Origin: Tidjanibacter sp.
GTDB taxonomy: Bacteria; Bacteroidota; Bacteroidia; Bacteroidales; Rikenellaceae
DNA: 6,042 nucleotides
Direction of reading: 5' to 3'
Assembly: GCA_017630115.1 (NCBI GenBank)
Contig: JAGBVY010000019.1
Span: forward strand, 1 to 6,042
Shown here: positions 4,320 to 6,042 of the stretch, in pieces
How the letters are laid out: each line of letters begins with the position of its first letter
How positions within the stretch are numbered: position 1 is the first letter of the stretch
The notes under the pieces: generated by a model
What the model was told of the DNA's origin: nothing
The model's database searches: none
Seen by the model: the letters and a program-made list of their open reading frames with translations, nothing else
Made by a program: the position numbers and the translations under genes

Positions 4320-6042
4320 ATGACAAACGTAAAAAGAGTCTATACCTTTGGCGACAGGAAGGCTGAGGGTAATGGTAAAATGAGAGAGTTGCTTGGCGGT
4401 AAGGGTGCAAACCTTGCAGAGATGAACCTGCTCGGTATGCCCGTGCCTCCCGGATTCACCATCACCACCGAGGTTTGTAGCGAGTACTACAAAGAGGGTG
4501 AGGCTAAGGTAATCGAGCTTATCAAAGCTGAGGTTGAGGCCGCAATCAAGAACATCGAGGAGTCCACCGGTATGAAGTTTGGTGGCGAGGTATCGCCCCT
4601 GTTGCTCTCGGTTCGTTCGGGTGCACGCGCTTCGATGCCCGGTATGATGGATACTATCTTGAACTTGGGTATGAACGACCAAGCTGTTGAGGCTGTGGCT
4701 GCTCGCTCGGGCAACGCTCGCTTCGCTTGGGACTCCTACCGCCGTTTCGTACAGATGTACGGCGACGTAGTTTTGGAGATGAAACCCGCTTCCAAACAGG
4801 ACATTGACCCCTTTGAGGCTATCATCGAGGAGGTAAAAGAGGAGAAGGGCGTTAAGAACGACGCTGAGCTCACCGCCGAGGACTTCAAAGAGTTGGTTAT
4901 CCGTTTCAAGAAAGCCGTTAAGGAGCAGACCGGCAAAGACTTCCCCGTTGATCCTTGGGAGCAGCTTTGGGGTGCTATCTGCGCTGTATTCCGCAGCTGG
5001 ATGGACGAGAGGGCTATTCTCTACCGCAAACTCAACAACATTCCTCAGGAGTGGGGTACCGCAGTTAGCGTTATGGCAATGGTATTCGGTAATATGGGTG
5101 AGAACTCGGCTACCGGCGTTTGCTTCTCGCGTGACGCTGCTACCGGTGAGAACATCTTCAACGGTGAGTACTTGGTAAACGCTCAGGGTGAGGACGTGGT
5201 TGCAGGTATCCGCACTCCCCAGCAGATTACCCTCGAAGGTTCGCGTAGGTGGGCTAAGGCTCAGAACATCGACGAGGCTACTCGCGCTGCTCAGTTCCCC
5301 TCGTTGGAGGAGGTTATGCCCGAGGTTTACAAAGAGCTTTGCGACATCAAAGACCACTTGGAGAGCTACTTCAAAGATATGCAGGATATGGAGTTCACCA
5401 TTCAGGACGGCAAACTCTGGATGCTCCAAACTCGTAACGGCAAACGTACCGGTGCCGCTATGGTTAAAATTGCAATCGATATGTTGGAGGAGGGCCTGAT
5501 TGACGAGCAGACCGCAGTTCTCCGTCAGGAGCCCGAGAAACTCGACGAGTTGCTCCACCCCGTATTCGACAAAAAGGCTATCAAGAACGCCAAGGTTATC
5601 ACCAAGGGTCTGCCCGCCAGCCCCGGTGCTGCTACTGGTCCCGTTGTATTCTTCGCTGAGGACGCCGAGAAATACCTCAACGAGCACGGTGTTAAGGCTA
5701 TCTTGGTTCGTATCGAGACTTCGCCCGAGGACTTGAAGGGTATGCTTGACGCTGCCGGTATCCTTACCGCTCGCGGTGGTATGACCTCGCACGCAGCCGT
5801 AGTTGCTCGTGGTATGGGTAAATGCTGCGTTTCGGGTGCAGGTGAGTTGAAAATCGACTACAAGACTCGCACCATCGAGATTGACGGTCTTGTAATCAAA
5901 GAGTTCGACTGGATTAGCTTGAACGGTTCGACTGGTGAGGTTTACCTCGGTCAGGTTGCAACCAAAGAGGCTGAGCTTAGCGGCGACTTCGCTAAACTTA
6001 TGGACCTTACTACCAAATATGCACGTCTGAAAGTACGCACCA
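4320..6042 (+). CDS. ppdK: Pyruvate, phosphate dikinase, C-terminal part missing (right window edge)
   Basis: The ATG at 4320 opens 574 codons that run off the right edge. The full family length is about 870-910 aa, so roughly two thirds is present. The cytosolic enzyme interconverts pyruvate + ATP + Pi and PEP + AMP + PPi. The N-terminal ATP-grasp region (about 20-375) shows LLGGKGANLAEM (24-35), PVPPGFTITT (41-50), SVRSGARASMPGMMDTILNL (97-116) and LQTRNGKRT (369-377). The swivelling phosphohistidine domain (about 425-545) shows KGLPASPGAATG (429-440) and GGMTSHAAVVARG (486-498). His491 is the phosphorylated residue, and Thr489 is the position equivalent to the regulatory Thr of plant enzymes. 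The PEP/pyruvate-binding barrel lies outside the window. Codon use is strongly biased (many GAG, AAC, GGT and GCT), unlike the neighbouring genes, which with the near-ideal promoter suggests high expression. In gut Bacteroidota the enzyme may run in either direction. Confidence 0.98.
   Translation, partial: MTNVKRVYTFGDRKAEGNGKMRELLGGKGANLAEMNLLGMPVPPGFTITTEVCSEYYKEGEAKVIELIKAEVEAAIKNIEESTGMKFGGEVSPLLLSVRSGARASMPGMMDTILNLGMNDQAVEAVAARSGNARFAWDSYRRFVQMYGDVVLEMKPASKQDIDPFEAIIEEVKEEKGVKNDAELTAEDFKELVIRFKKAVKEQTGKDFPVDPWEQLWGAICAVFRSWMDERAILYRKLNNIPQEWGTAVSVMAMVFGNMGENSATGVCFSRDAATGENIFNGEYLVNAQGEDVVAGIRTPQQITLEGSRRWAKAQNIDEATRAAQFPSLEEVMPEVYKELCDIKDHLESYFKDMQDMEFTIQDGKLWMLQTRNGKRTGAAMVKIAIDMLEEGLIDEQTAVLRQEPEKLDELLHPVFDKKAIKNAKVITKGLPASPGAATGPVVFFAEDAEKYLNEHGVKAILVRIETSPEDLKGMLDAAGILTARGGMTSHAAVVARGMGKCCVSGAGELKIDYKTRTIEIDGLVIKEFDWISLNGSTGEVYLGQVATKEAELSGDFAKLMDLTTKYARLKVRT

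Noticed and set aside
4002..5792. A 596-codon open frame on the minus strand, antisense to ppdK and running into the intergenic region.
   Set aside because: Its composition follows the codon bias of ppdK (stop codons are rare in this frame because of that bias). It has no recognisable domain, no promoter or start context, and it overlaps an unmistakable PPDK along most of its length.
1..6042. Signs of a defence system, mobile element, CRISPR array or RNA gene.
   Set aside because: No transposase, integrase, nuclease, toxin-antitoxin pair, regular repeat-spacer pattern or tRNA/rRNA-like sequence was found; the window is housekeeping DNA.

Overview
The window most likely comes from a Bacteroidales genome, possibly a gut Rikenellaceae/Alistipes-like organism. 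Three signals support this. The promoters have the Bacteroidota form (a -7 box TAnnTTTG, once with a -33 TTTG box at 19-nt spacing). The genes lack Shine-Dalgarno sequences and have A/T-rich leaders. All five proteins resemble Bacteroidota members of their families. The genus is a guess from pattern memory, because no search could be run. The region looks like ordinary chromosomal housekeeping DNA. I see no transposase, integrase, CRISPR array, tRNA or rRNA.

Layout: (1) 1-484, minus strand, the N-terminal 161 residues of erythronate-4-phosphate dehydrogenase (PdxB), cut by the left edge. (2) 485-668, a divergent intergenic region with a TATCTTTG box only 6 nt from the pdxB start, and a dyad plus direct repeats on the side of the next gene. 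(3) 669-1760, plus strand, a protein of the quinone-type dihydroorotate dehydrogenase (PyrD) family whose FMN-phosphate site is kept but whose orotate-binding and catalytic loops are replaced. (4) 1800-3053, plus strand, full-length CinA (N-terminal MoaB-like domain plus C-terminal PncC-type NMN amidohydrolase domain), probably co-transcribed with the PyrD-like gene. (5) 3057-3085, a strong hairpin terminator shared with the convergent gene. (6) 3089-3967, minus strand, an AraC-family regulator. (7) 3968-4319, a divergent regulatory region with promoters for both flanking genes, a short repeat set and a minus-strand terminator-like hairpin. (8) 4320-6042, plus strand, the first 574 residues of pyruvate, phosphate dikinase (PpdK), cut by the right edge.

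How the genes fit together: pdxB (PLP synthesis), the PyrD-like flavoprotein and cinA (pyridine-nucleotide salvage) touch cofactor and nucleotide metabolism, but only the PyrD-like/cinA pair looks like an operon. ppdK links pyruvate and PEP and has a near-ideal promoter. The AraC regulator is divergent from ppdK and could control itself or ppdK, but its target cannot be read from the sequence. The item most worth following up is the PyrD-like protein. It looks like a flavin-binding paralogue that has lost the canonical dihydroorotate active site.
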